From Croceitalea marina (GTDB taxonomy: Bacteria; Bacteroidota; Bacteroidia; Flavobacteriales; Flavobacteriaceae): a stretch of 64,000 bases of DNA. The first letter of the stretch is position 1. Every line of letters starts with the position of its first letter. The stretch is from positions 310,001 through 374,000 of the forward strand of contig NZ_JBHULB010000008.1 of NCBI RefSeq assembly GCF_042684265.1. Reading direction: 5' to 3'. This document shows, in pieces, positions 52,765-61,908 of this stretch. Both the position numbers and the translations under genes were made by a program. The notes below the pieces were generated by a model that searched no databases, was not told where the DNA came from, and saw only the letters and a list, made by a program, of their open reading frames with translations.

Positions 52765-54210
52765 ATGAATTTCAAGTCAATTTTGTTGGCAGTACTTGTA
52801 TTATCAATAGCGAGTTGTGAAAAACCAAAACCAAATTTAGTTCTCGAGGTAACTACATTCAACCTCAAAACGACTTCAAGTCAAAAAACATTTAACGAAC
52901 TGGATGCCATGGTTGAAAGTAATTTTACCATCAAACAGCCAGGTTTTATAAAAAGACAAAGCGCTGTGGACAAAAATGGCAATTATATGGTCATTGTATA
53001 TTGGAACACACTTACCAATGCCAAAGCTTCTATGGATAAATTTATGACTGATGCTTCTGTGGCCGATTACGCCGGCATGATAGAAGGGGCAACCATGAAA
53101 ATGAACCGTTTCAACATCCATGAGGGTTTTACCGCCGAAAACAGTGACTTTATTGAGGTAATGGAGTTCAATTTAGCAGATGAAGCTAATCTTGATAAAT
53201 TTAACAAAGTAAATGAAAAGGTTGCTGTAAAGGTAACGGCTCCCAAAGAAGGCTTTGTACAGCGAGTCACAGGAGCAAATGATAAAGGTGAGCAAGTGGT
53301 CGTAGTCTATTGGGATACCGAAAAGAATTCTGATGCTGCCCTACAGCCCTTTATGAGCAACCATATCTCAAAAGAATTTATGGGCATGATGGATCAACCT
53401 ACGATAAAGATGTTTCGCTGTTCAACTCTCGGTTCTATAAACACTCCAATGTCGAACAAAGACAAAGCTATTGCATTACTGAACAGTTTCAATACAGGGG
53501 ATACGAGCGCAATGGCGTATGTGAATTCTGAAAACTACATTCAACATAATTTGGGAGCACCTGATGGCGCAAAAGCCTTTGAGGGAATGCTTAAAATGGC
53601 ACCCGATAGCGGATTCAAAGCTAAAGTGATTAGGGCTTTCGAAGATGGTGACTATGTGTTCACCCACAGCAAATATAATTTTTTTGGCCCCAAAGCTGGT
53701 TTCGATGTGTTTCGTTTTGAAGACGGACTGATTGTAGAACATTGGGACAATATGTTAGAGGTTCAAAAGCCAAACCCAAGCGGACACACGCAATTTGACG
53801 GTTCGACTGTTATAACCGACTTGGACCAGACCGATGCCAACAAGGGCAAGGTAAAAGAGTTTGTAGATACCATTCTTTTGAATGGAGAAATGGACAAAGT
53901 GGTTAATTATATCAACCCTAACGCCTATGTTCAGCACAACCCTGCCGTGGCAGATGGACTGAGCGGTTTTGGTGATGCCATGACGTATTTTGCTGAAAAT
54001 GGTTTGGTAATGGAATATGAGACCCTACACAAGGTGTTAGGTCAAGGCAACTTTGTTTTAACACTAAGCGAAGGCAAATTTGGCAAAGCGCAACACACAG
54101 CATACTATGATCTGTTTAGATTGGAAGATGGTTTAATTGTAGAGCACTGGGATGTAATTGCACCTATTCCCCAAAAATCGGAATGGAAAAATAAAAATGG
54201 TAAATTTTAA
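52765..54210 (+). CDS. Lipoprotein with two ABM-like and two SnoaL-like domains
   Basis: 481 residues with a lipobox (SIASC, Cys at 18). Two dimeric alpha/beta-barrel (ABM-like) units follow, about 25-119 (VTTFNLKTTSSQKTFNELD...FIKRQSAVDKNGNYMVIVYWNT) and 120-217 (VMEFNLADEANLDKFNKVN...FVQRVTGANDKGEQVVVVYWDT). Then come two NTF2/SnoaL-like units, about 228-345 and 355-475, each with a xxYxQHNxxxxDG motif, DVFRFEDGLIVEHWD and its near-copy DLFRLEDGLIVEHWD. Both domain types are therefore tandemly duplicated. The polyketide-cyclase-like fold suggests binding of a small hydrophobic molecule; the substrate is unknown. A cupin gene follows after 27 bases. Confidence 0.85.
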   Translation: MNFKSILLAVLVLSIASCEKPKPNLVLEVTTFNLKTTSSQKTFNELDAMVESNFTIKQPGFIKRQSAVDKNGNYMVIVYWNTLTNAKASMDKFMTDASVADYAGMIEGATMKMNRFNIHEGFTAENSDFIEVMEFNLADEANLDKFNKVNEKVAVKVTAPKEGFVQRVTGANDKGEQVVVVYWDTEKNSDAALQPFMSNHISKEFMGMMDQPTIKMFRCSTLGSINTPMSNKDKAIALLNSFNTGDTSAMAYVNSENYIQHNLGAPDGAKAFEGMLKMAPDSGFKAKVIRAFEDGDYVFTHSKYNFFGPKAGFDVFRFEDGLIVEHWDNMLEVQKPNPSGHTQFDGSTVITDLDQTDANKGKVKEFVDTILLNGEMDKVVNYINPNAYVQHNPAVADGLSGFGDAMTYFAENGLVMEYETLHKVLGQGNFVLTLSEGKFGKAQHTAYYDLFRLEDGLIVEHWDVIAPIPQKSEWKNKNGKF

Positions 54211-54237
54211 TTCATATACCTAGTATAAAGTAAATTT

Positions 54238-54678
54238 ATGAAAGAAAAGGAAATTATTAAAGCTGGTGAGGGTGACAACTATCCCTACGCGCAAGACCAC
54301 TGCTTCATCAAACTTTCATCAAATGAAACCAATGGCGAACTTTGTTTTGTAGAAGATACCTTAAAACCCGGTTTTTACCTTGCGAGGCACCATCACAAAA
54401 TAATGACTGAAGTATTTTACATTCTTGAAGGTGAAGTTCAATTGATTTTTGATGATGAAACTGTCAACGCTAAACCTGGCGATACGATTACAGTTCCTCC
54501 TAACGTATGGCACGCTGCAAGTTGCAAAAAAGGCGGAAAAATGCTCACTATATTTAAAAATGGGCAGTTTGATCTTTATTTAAACAGACTTTCAACAATG
54601 TCTGATGAAGACTTTGAGAATACTGAACTTATGAAAACTGTTTCAGCGGAGTTTGATATTTATGAGGAAGAAAACTAA
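54238..54678 (+). CDS. Cupin-domain protein
   Basis: 146 residues forming a single cupin barrel. The two cupin motifs carry candidate metal ligands: ARHHHKIMTEVFYILEGEVQL (HHH and Glu) and GDTITVPPNVWHAASCKKGG (His). There is no signal peptide. Its partner gene encodes a SnoaL/ABM lipoprotein, and the pair could process the same aromatic or polyketide-like compound. This is inference from fold and context. It converges on the histidine kinase gene, 16 bases away. Confidence 0.87.
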   Translation: MKEKEIIKAGEGDNYPYAQDHCFIKLSSNETNGELCFVEDTLKPGFYLARHHHKIMTEVFYILEGEVQLIFDDETVNAKPGDTITVPPNVWHAASCKKGGKMLTIFKNGQFDLYLNRLSTMSDEDFENTELMKTVSAEFDIYEEEN

Positions 54679-54694
54679 AATGGTAAAATCTATT

Positions 54695-56017
54695 TTAAAA
54701 ATCCTCCTTGTCCATAAGTTCCTTGATCTTCTTTTCTTGCCATCGTTTTCCCCAAAGTGGATTGTAGCCAAAGGCCTCCATAGCATGGGCGGTAAGACCA
54801 AAACCCCAACCAAGTGTAGGGAAAATCGCCCATAAGAAATCCGTGGTTCTAAGATTAAGCCACCACAGAAAGGGAATAACAATTAAATAGGCGAAAAGAT
54901 TACTGTAAAACCCTTTTATCGCATCTACACGTTCTTTTGCTTTTAGATAGCGCTTTTCTTCAATATGTGTTTCTTGGGTTTCGAGTATGGATACTTTTTT
55001 ACTCAACATAGGCAAAGCAACGCTGAACTCATCAGTTTTTTTGTCTATACTTACTTTTCTATCGGTGAGAATGTCATAGCGCTGCCTAATATTTTGCAGA
55101 CCAACACCACTACTTTTTTTAACGACCTGTTTCTCTTGAAGATTATTCTTTACAACAAGATTACCATTCTCTTCAAAAACGCTTATATGCAAAGGTCTTG
55201 ACGAAGTAACTACATTATGTTTGACCGCATTTTCCAGGAGCAACTGAAGTGAGAGGGGTACTATTTTAGCTTCAGGGTCTGAAGATGCCTCAGGAATCTC
55301 AAAAACGATGCTATCTTCAAAACGCATTTTTAGTAACCGAACGTAAGTTCTTGCGAAATTCAATTCTTCATCAACCGTTACCAAGTCTTTGTTCTTCTGC
55401 TCTAACACATAGCGATATACTTTTGATAACGAAGTGGTAAATTTTTGGGCCTGATGTGGGTCCTCCTCTATTAAACTGGTAAGTACGTTTAAGCTATTGA
55501 ACAAAAAATGTGGGTCTAACTGGTTTTTTAAAGCATCAAAACGTGCAGATGCCGTACCTGCAATTATCTTTTGTTCTTTGACCTGCTTTTTCTGAAGGGC
55601 CCTGTAAAAATAGAAGGCATGTATAAAAAGCGAAGCGATCAGGGTTATGATCAGTGCTATCAGATAAGGTGTGAATTCTTCTTTTTCAATGAACTCACCC
55701 AATGATCTACCAGTATAATAAAACGTTAGAAAGTAGCGAAGAATCGCAAAAACAACAATGGTGATTACTATAGAACCTATTGCGCCGAACCATAAGCGTT
55801 TTTTAGGGTCTTTCTCCCAATCGTACTTTAAGCTTATACCATCGTAATAATAGGAGTTGGCAGCCGTAAGGGCTAGTGAAAATATAAAGCTTATAATAAT
55901 CTGCCTTATCGCATTTTCGATACTATAATCACCATCATTAAAAATGAAAATATTCATTAAAGAGATAAAGACCGTTATAATCAACGAAACCTTAAGAACC
56001 TTAATAAAATTCTTCAT
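54695..56017 (-). CDS. LytS/YehU-type histidine kinase with C-terminal 2TM domain
   Basis: 440 residues. Four membrane helices (about 10-27, 37-55, 77-98, 117-138) lead to a His_kinase domain with the phospho-acceptor His170 in QLDPHFLFNSLNVL, an N box with Glu262/Asn263 (LLLENAVKHN) and a G box (SGVGLQNIRQRY). Unusually, a complete 2TM domain follows at 355-440 (YLKAKERVDAIKGFYSNL...GWGFGLTAHAMEAFGYNPLWGKRWQEKKI). Its likely partner is the LytTR regulator at 49185. It lies 3 bases downstream of the small exported protein gene at 56021, on the same strand. Confidence 0.92.
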   Translation of the reverse strand: MKNFIKVLKVSLIITVFISLMNIFIFNDGDYSIENAIRQIIISFIFSLALTAANSYYYDGISLKYDWEKDPKKRLWFGAIGSIVITIVVFAILRYFLTFYYTGRSLGEFIEKEEFTPYLIALIITLIASLFIHAFYFYRALQKKQVKEQKIIAGTASARFDALKNQLDPHFLFNSLNVLTSLIEEDPHQAQKFTTSLSKVYRYVLEQKNKDLVTVDEELNFARTYVRLLKMRFEDSIVFEIPEASSDPEAKIVPLSLQLLLENAVKHNVVTSSRPLHISVFEENGNLVVKNNLQEKQVVKKSSGVGLQNIRQRYDILTDRKVSIDKKTDEFSVALPMLSKKVSILETQETHIEEKRYLKAKERVDAIKGFYSNLFAYLIVIPFLWWLNLRTTDFLWAIFPTLGWGFGLTAHAMEAFGYNPLWGKRWQEKKIKELMDKEDF

Positions 56018-56020
56018 AAA

Positions 56021-56644
56021 CTATGATTTACATTCTTCAGCAATCTGCTCAGCACGTTCTTTACCCCAGTTGGGATGAAACTCTGTTTCTGGTTTAAAAG
56101 TAGCAAAAAGTTGTAAAGCCCTTTCAATATCTTTACAATATGGGGCAGTATCCTTTCCAAAATACCTTGCAGCTCCCATATCCCACTCCGCCTTTCCAAA
56201 TACTACTCTGGGGTTTTCTGGTGCCAATTCTGCTGCCTTTTTATAAAGTTGTACATTTTTTCCTGAAAGTGTCATCCCATAGGTAGCACCATCAAAAGCT
56301 ATCCAAGCGGTATTCATCATTGCTTCTAAAACCAATATTTCTACATTATCCGGCGAAATATTTTTAGCCATATCTATATATTCCTTAGCTTTTTCGAGTT
56401 GCAAACTCAGCTTTTGTTCGTCTTCCTCTCCAAATGATGCTGTAATATTAACCATTGCTACATAATAGTAAGGAAGCCAATTATCCATTTCTGCGGTCGC
56501 TATGCGCTCGAATAAGTTCGAAGCATCTACTGTTTTTTGTTCAGACCACAATTCCATTGCTTTTTGCATACCCTTAGAATATTGATCTTGAGCCTTTATT
56601 CCATTAATTGCTACAATTAATATTACAAGTACTAATTTTTTCAT
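56021..56644 (-). CDS. Exported TPR-like protein before the kinase gene
   Basis: 207 residues. The start at 56644 (MKKLVLVILIV) is preferred because a signal peptide (to about residue 18, GIKAQ) begins there. The mature part is a short helical repeat protein: NLFERIATAEMDNWLPYYYVAMVNITASF, LEKAKEYIDMAKNISPDNVEILVLEAMM, KKAAELAPENPRVVFGKAEWDMG. It resembles TPR-containing proteins that bind partners in the periplasm. It shares an operon with the kinase and could act as its sensor or input protein. No catalytic residues are seen. Confidence 0.78.
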   Translation of the reverse strand: MKKLVLVILIVAINGIKAQDQYSKGMQKAMELWSEQKTVDASNLFERIATAEMDNWLPYYYVAMVNITASFGEEDEQKLSLQLEKAKEYIDMAKNISPDNVEILVLEAMMNTAWIAFDGATYGMTLSGKNVQLYKKAAELAPENPRVVFGKAEWDMGAARYFGKDTAPYCKDIERALQLFATFKPETEFHPNWGKERAEQIAEECKS

Positions 56645-56760
56645 GACTTTTATTTTATGCTTCAAAAATCAGAACAACAGCCTATAAAAAAAAGTTAAAA
56701 TAACCGAGTTGTAAAATTTAAATGACGAATTGTAAAAATTTTAATCTTAAAGAAAATAGA

Positions 56761-58179
56761 TTAATTTCTTTTAACCCTATAAGTAATTCGCCTATTGGTT
56801 ATAATTGTACAGGAAAATATTATTTTAGTTGTAAGTGTTATGTTAAGAACGGGGTCACCAGGCATACCCCCATATTCCACTACATAACCTTGAGATGCAT
56901 ATGCGCCACCGCCTCCAGTATTTGGCAAATCGTTCCATGCTCCAGTCGGAGCACCCCCTCTAATAACTGAAGGGTCAGCAATATGGGCATAATTTTCACC
57001 TCCACAACAATTATTGGGTTCGCTACCATTCCAATTAGCATAGGTTAGTTCAGTACCACTTACACCGCCACTCCAAAATTGTGTACCCGCTTCAGGTCCT
57101 GTTACCCATCTCCATTCTCCTTCAACTGCTGAATCATTTGCCCCAATCCATCCAAAGCCAGCTGCTTGAGATCCTGAAAAATCTGCTTCCTCCTGTGATG
57201 TTAAAGTGGCTAGATATCCCTGTAATCCAAAATATGAGCGACTTGCAGCTGCTGTTTCAGCAACAGTCCATGTAATTCCTGGGGCAGCTACAAATTCGTA
57301 ATAATGTTGCGATGCTGGTAAAAAATTTGCCTCTCCAACTGTTATTGAAAATTGTCTTGTCCCACTTGGATTTAATCCGCTGCTTGAATAAACAACATCA
57401 AGAATAGCTGCCTCAAATTCTGTGTAAAGGGCAGGACCTGTTAGTGTTAATTTACCTTCAACTATGTCCCAACTTGCAGTTATATTTGGGTGAGAACCTG
57501 TTAAAGTTAGCAAATCCTCTCCATTTACATAGCCTGAAGAAATTTGTACACTTACATTTTCTGTAGAAGTATCATCTGTATCTGATATAGATATAGATTT
57601 AGCAATAGGTTTACTATCGCCAGGACACATAACATCATCGCCAAAGCCAACTATATCAGGTGGGTTGTTTGGAAATTGTACATTAAATAAAATATCATCT
57701 ATCAATATTTCTTCTGAACCATTCCAATTTCCACTTCCAGATTGAAATCTAATGCTTGTATTTGGACTTATTTCATTAGGATTTAAAGAGTAACTTAAAG
57801 AGCCCGAACCATTTAAAGTAGTTATTACCGAGTATGAAGTACCATCAAAAAGTAAAACCTCTAAAGTTTCATCCCCATTAGTTCTATTGTATGTAAAAGT
57901 AAGTGTTGCTGCTATTGCATTTGTTAAGTCAAGGTCTCGCGTAATAATTACATCATCTAAGTTACGAAAACGTAGTTGATTGCTAGTGATTTGAATTTTC
58001 CCGCTGGTTGGACTAGTTGTTTCATTTGATTCTATCCAGTTTGAAGAAAAAGATGAGTTTCCAGTATTATTGCTATACGCAAGAGTATTAAAGTCATCAG
58101 CATAAGTATTTTGGCAGTAAGACTCTGTATGCCATAACAATATCAACAAAATCAATAAAATTTTCTGAATGGTCTGCAT
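56761..58179 (-). CDS. Exported C-type-lectin-domain protein
   Basis: 472 residues with a signal peptide (1-22, ending SYCQ). Residues about 27-165 look like a jelly-roll carbohydrate-binding or MAM-like domain, 175-290 like a cadherin/Calx-type beta domain (ISDTDDTSTENVSVQISSGYV). A C-type lectin domain lies at about 302-438 (HYYEFVAAPGITWTVAETAAASRSYFGLQGYLATLTSQEE ... ANWNGSEPNNCCGGENYAHI). The end (FSCTIITNRRITYRVKRN) is basic and lacks a recognisable T9SS domain. It probably binds a glycan at the surface. The downstream neighbour is the kinase operon. Confidence 0.82.
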   Translation of the reverse strand: MQTIQKILLILLILLWHTESYCQNTYADDFNTLAYSNNTGNSSFSSNWIESNETTSPTSGKIQITSNQLRFRNLDDVIITRDLDLTNAIAATLTFTYNRTNGDETLEVLLFDGTSYSVITTLNGSGSLSYSLNPNEISPNTSIRFQSGSGNWNGSEEILIDDILFNVQFPNNPPDIVGFGDDVMCPGDSKPIAKSISISDTDDTSTENVSVQISSGYVNGEDLLTLTGSHPNITASWDIVEGKLTLTGPALYTEFEAAILDVVYSSSGLNPSGTRQFSITVGEANFLPASQHYYEFVAAPGITWTVAETAAASRSYFGLQGYLATLTSQEEADFSGSQAAGFGWIGANDSAVEGEWRWVTGPEAGTQFWSGGVSGTELTYANWNGSEPNNCCGGENYAHIADPSVIRGGAPTGAWNDLPNTGGGGAYASQGYVVEYGGMPGDPVLNITLTTKIIFSCTIITNRRITYRVKRN

Positions 58180-58294
58180 TACTTTAATTAAGTTCCAAAA
58201 CTATTTAAAAAAAGTTTTCGACTAAATATTATGTTGTGTATGTAATATTTACCCTTGCAAATTTCAATTTATTGATGGTGAGATGTTTATACTT

Positions 58295-60457
58295 TTATAG
58301 ATTATCTAACTGATTACTCTTATTATCCGTACTTATTGTCCAAAAGAACCCAACAAATAAAAAGCTATCCGCTGCTGGTCTAATTGCCTGCCTATCAAAA
58401 ACACCATCAATATTTGGCGTATTTGCATACTGATAGTTATTAATGTTATTAAAACCCAAGATATTATTTACGGATAAGTACAAAATCTTTTGTTGGTCTA
58501 TTAGATAAGCCCAATTGAGACTTAGATTATTAAAAGACTTTGTTTTTTCAGCTAAAAAATCTGCTGTATTTGGGTTATCATATGGTCTTCCTGAAGCATA
58601 GTTATAAGATAAGCCCACTTGAGAACGTAACTTATTAACCCAATACTTGGTAACCACAGATAGATTATGTTTCGATGCAAAATTTGGGGTTGCTTGCTCT
58701 CTAAAGTTTCTAAAATCTCGTTCCGTATCTAAACAACTATAGGATACCCAGTAATCTAAATTGTCTATGCTCTTGTTATCTCTCCAAAAAAGGTCCACTC
58801 CACTCGCATAACCTGAACCGTTATTTGAATACTGCGAATCAAACTGTGGTAATTCTGTATTATACTTGACTAAACCACTATAATCTTTATAATAAGCTTC
58901 AGCACGAAAGGTTTTACCATTATCTAAATACTGATAGTTTAGTATATAATGTGAAGTCTTTTCGGCATTTAAACTTTGGTCGTAGCTTAGAATGGTACTT
59001 TGCGGATTCTGGTAAAAATCTCCAAAAGCAAAGGAAAACTGTCCCTTTTCACTACTTTGATATGCTAAAGAGAGTCGTGGAGAAAAAGAAAACTCATTCA
59101 ATACAGAAGAGTTTTCAATTCTAGCTCCTAATTTCATTGCAAATTTGTTGCTAAAGAAAATATCACTCTCAACAAAACCAGCAAATAGTTGGTCATCATA
59201 ATCACTATCAAATTCAAATCCATCAGGAGCTTTAAATGTTTCCTCATAATCAAGATTGAATAATTCCGTACCAAAACTCAAAGAAAATCTATTGGTAAAA
59301 CTCTTCTTTAGTTTCAACTTTAAATGCGAGCCTGTTTCTTTTACGTCAATCCTATTTTCAACTATTCCAATAGCATTAGAATCCCAAGAAATGCTAGCAC
59401 CAGAAGTTAATGTCCAATCTTTTGCAAAAAAGTGTTTGTATGACGAATTGAAATATAGGTTGTTATTGGTAAGCTGAAAACGAACAAAATCATCAAAATT
59501 GATATTCTCTTGCTCAATATCAAGATCAGCGTGGTTAAAGCCCGTGTAAAGCTTGAATATACCTTTCTCTCCTTTACTTCTGAAGACTGCCTCACCAGAG
59601 ATAGATTCGTACGGACTGTTCCAACGAATACCCTGATTAGACGGTATTAATGATTCATAAGGTGCAAGATTGATGTATTGGGTATTAAAACTCAAAGATT
59701 CGTCACCCCAAATTTCGGTATGACCCACTCCCCCGCCAACTGACATTATTGAAATATCCGTTTTCTCCTGGTCAGGAACATCGGTTGTGTTCAGTAGAAG
59801 TACGCTTGATAAGGCTTGGCCATATTCCGCTGAATATCCCCCGGTACTAAAGGTAATCCCTTTAAATAGAAAAGGAGAAAATCTTCCCCTAGTGGGTATA
59901 TTATTGGCCGTCGCATTAAAAGGCTGAAAAACCCGAAGACCGTCAATAAAAACTTGAGTTTCACCGGCATCGCCACCCCTTACAAATAAACGCCCATCTT
60001 CATTTACAGTACTGGTGCCTGGTAAAGTCTGCAGCGCTGCTACAAAATCGCCTGCTGCCCCTGCCGTAGTAACAATATCTAACGGTTTAAGAACGGAAAC
60101 TTTTGAATTGTCGCCTGCCTCAAATGTTCCGGCGGTGAGCGTTACACCAGTAAGCGAATTTACCGCTTCTAAAAGCCTAATATTCAAATTTTTGAGATAA
60201 GAAACATCGCCTATCTCGTAATGTGGTTCATAGGACAACATGGAAATTATAAGGGTTTGTGTGCCCGTTTCAGAGGTTTCAAAAGAGAATTTACCATTAT
60301 CGTCGGTAGAAGAACCATCATAGGTGCCTTCTAAATACACATTGGCACCCGCCACTGGCACGTTTGATTTATCGGTGACAGTGCCATTAATGGTAAGCTG
60401 TGCTGATGAGACACAGGCCATTAGAAAAAGAAGACTAAATGTAACTTGGCTTTTCAT
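58295..60457 (-). CDS. TonB-dependent outer-membrane receptor
   Basis: 720 residues from the ATG at 60457, chosen because a signal peptide (to about residue 20, VSSAQ) starts there. A carboxypeptidase-D regulatory-like domain (22-105: INGTVTDKSNVPVAGANVYLEGT) is followed by the plug (about 110-230: LFVRGGDAGETQVFIDGLRV, TGGYSAEYGQALSSVLLL) and a 22-stranded barrel. No TonB box was identified by eye, and no SusD partner is nearby, so uptake of a siderophore, cobalamin or a peptide-type ligand is possible. It is preceded on the other strand by the DEAD-box helicase gene. Confidence 0.9.
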   Translation of the reverse strand: MKSQVTFSLLFLMACVSSAQLTINGTVTDKSNVPVAGANVYLEGTYDGSSTDDNGKFSFETSETGTQTLIISMLSYEPHYEIGDVSYLKNLNIRLLEAVNSLTGVTLTAGTFEAGDNSKVSVLKPLDIVTTAGAAGDFVAALQTLPGTSTVNEDGRLFVRGGDAGETQVFIDGLRVFQPFNATANNIPTRGRFSPFLFKGITFSTGGYSAEYGQALSSVLLLNTTDVPDQEKTDISIMSVGGGVGHTEIWGDESLSFNTQYINLAPYESLIPSNQGIRWNSPYESISGEAVFRSKGEKGIFKLYTGFNHADLDIEQENINFDDFVRFQLTNNNLYFNSSYKHFFAKDWTLTSGASISWDSNAIGIVENRIDVKETGSHLKLKLKKSFTNRFSLSFGTELFNLDYEETFKAPDGFEFDSDYDDQLFAGFVESDIFFSNKFAMKLGARIENSSVLNEFSFSPRLSLAYQSSEKGQFSFAFGDFYQNPQSTILSYDQSLNAEKTSHYILNYQYLDNGKTFRAEAYYKDYSGLVKYNTELPQFDSQYSNNGSGYASGVDLFWRDNKSIDNLDYWVSYSCLDTERDFRNFREQATPNFASKHNLSVVTKYWVNKLRSQVGLSYNYASGRPYDNPNTADFLAEKTKSFNNLSLNWAYLIDQQKILYLSVNNILGFNNINNYQYANTPNIDGVFDRQAIRPAADSFLFVGFFWTISTDNKSNQLDNL

Positions 60458-60588
60458 GTTTATCGTTTTTGATTGACAGGTCAAAAGTCGAAAGACATGT
60501 GTTCTTTGGGCAATAAGAATTACCCAACTGTAATTTTATGCGACTGGATTGTTACAAATTCCAGTACCTTCGCCACTGATAAAATAAT

Positions 60589-61887
60589 ATGACATTTAAA
60601 GACCTCGGCTTAGCCGAACCAATACTAAAAGCTTTAGAAACCGAAGGCTACACACATCCTACCCCGATTCAATCACAAGCAATCCCAATTTTACTAAAAG
60701 GAAAAGACCTTTTAGGTGTAGCGCAAACCGGCACTGGTAAAACCGCTGCATTCGGTATTCCTATCTTGCATCATTTATTTCTTGCAAAAAATCAGCAAGA
60801 GCGAAGAAGAAGCATAAAGGCTTTGGTCGTCACCCCCACTCGAGAACTGGCCATACAAATAGGTGAAAGTTTTACGGCCTATGGTAGGCATACCGGGCTA
60901 AGGAATACAGTAATTTTTGGAGGGGTAAAACAAGGCAAGCAGGTAAATACCCTTAAAAATGGAGTAGACATTTTAATTGCTACCCCGGGGCGTCTGTTAG
61001 ATTTAATGAATCAAGGATTTATATCGCTACAGGATATCGAATATGCCGTGCTTGATGAAGCGGACCAGATGCTGGATATGGGGTTTATTCATGATATCAA
61101 AAAAATCATAGCCAAGCTACCCCCTAAACGCCAATCACTGTTTTTTTCTGCAACAATGCCCAAAACCATTGTTGAACTTTCAAGAAAAATATTGGGAGAT
61201 TTTGAACAGGTGACCATAAAACCGCAACAAGCGACCGCAGAGAAAGTGGAGCAGGGGGTTTATTTTGTGAGCAAATCTGATAAACCCAAACTTTTAGTGC
61301 ATATACTTCAAGATAAAACCAAAGAATCTGTATTGGTATTCTCAAGAACCAAGCACGGTGCCAATAAAATTGTTAAAAAGTTGGCCCAAGCGGATATCGA
61401 ATCTGCCGCAATACATGGCAATAAATCACAGACTGCACGCCAAAAAGCTTTAGGTGCCTTTAAGGAAGGACAGCTAAAAGTACTGGTAGCAACCGATATT
61501 GCCGCCCGTGGAATCGATGTTGAAGAGCTTTCTTTGGTTGTCAATTACGATTTACCCAATGTACCGGAAACATACGTGCATCGTATCGGAAGAACAGGTC
61601 GTGCAAGTGCTAGTGGGATAGCATTGTCTTTTTGCGAGGTTGAGGAGCGACCGTACCTAAGGGATATTGAAAAGTTGATAAAGCAAGAAGTACCTCGAAT
61701 TGCCGAGAACCCTTATGTTGACGATTCTAAAGAACCTGCAAATCCAAAACAGGTTAAAAAATCCAACAACTCTGGTAATAGAAATCGAAACCGAAATAAA
61801 AATCGCAACAAGTCGGGAAATCAGAATCATCGAGGTCGAAATTCAAGAAGTAAAAACGGCCAGAATCGCAGGGCTTCTGGCGAATAA
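60589..61887 (+). CDS. DEAD-box RNA helicase (RhlE-like)
   Basis: 432 residues with all canonical motifs: Q motif near 5-27, motif I AQTGTGKT, Ia PTRELA, Ib TPGRLLD, II DEAD, III SAT, IV VLVFSRTKHG, V ATDIAARGIDVE and VI HRIGRTGR. The last 60 residues are an Arg/Asn/Lys-rich basic tail, as in RhlE and cold-adapted helicases, which binds RNA. It unwinds short RNA duplexes in ribosome assembly or mRNA decay. It is co-directional with the peptidase E gene, 21 bases on. Confidence 0.93.
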   Translation: MTFKDLGLAEPILKALETEGYTHPTPIQSQAIPILLKGKDLLGVAQTGTGKTAAFGIPILHHLFLAKNQQERRRSIKALVVTPTRELAIQIGESFTAYGRHTGLRNTVIFGGVKQGKQVNTLKNGVDILIATPGRLLDLMNQGFISLQDIEYAVLDEADQMLDMGFIHDIKKIIAKLPPKRQSLFFSATMPKTIVELSRKILGDFEQVTIKPQQATAEKVEQGVYFVSKSDKPKLLVHILQDKTKESVLVFSRTKHGANKIVKKLAQADIESAAIHGNKSQTARQKALGAFKEGQLKVLVATDIAARGIDVEELSLVVNYDLPNVPETYVHRIGRTGRASASGIALSFCEVEERPYLRDIEKLIKQEVPRIAENPYVDDSKEPANPKQVKKSNNSGNRNRNRNKNRNKSGNQNHRGRNSRSKNGQNRRASGE

Positions 61888-61908
61888 GGTTTTTTTATTT
61901 TAGTATTC

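Noticed and set aside
58295..60457. SusC-type polysaccharide utilisation locus
   Set aside because: The receptor has the regulatory domain and plug, but no SusD gene and no carbohydrate genes adjoin it.
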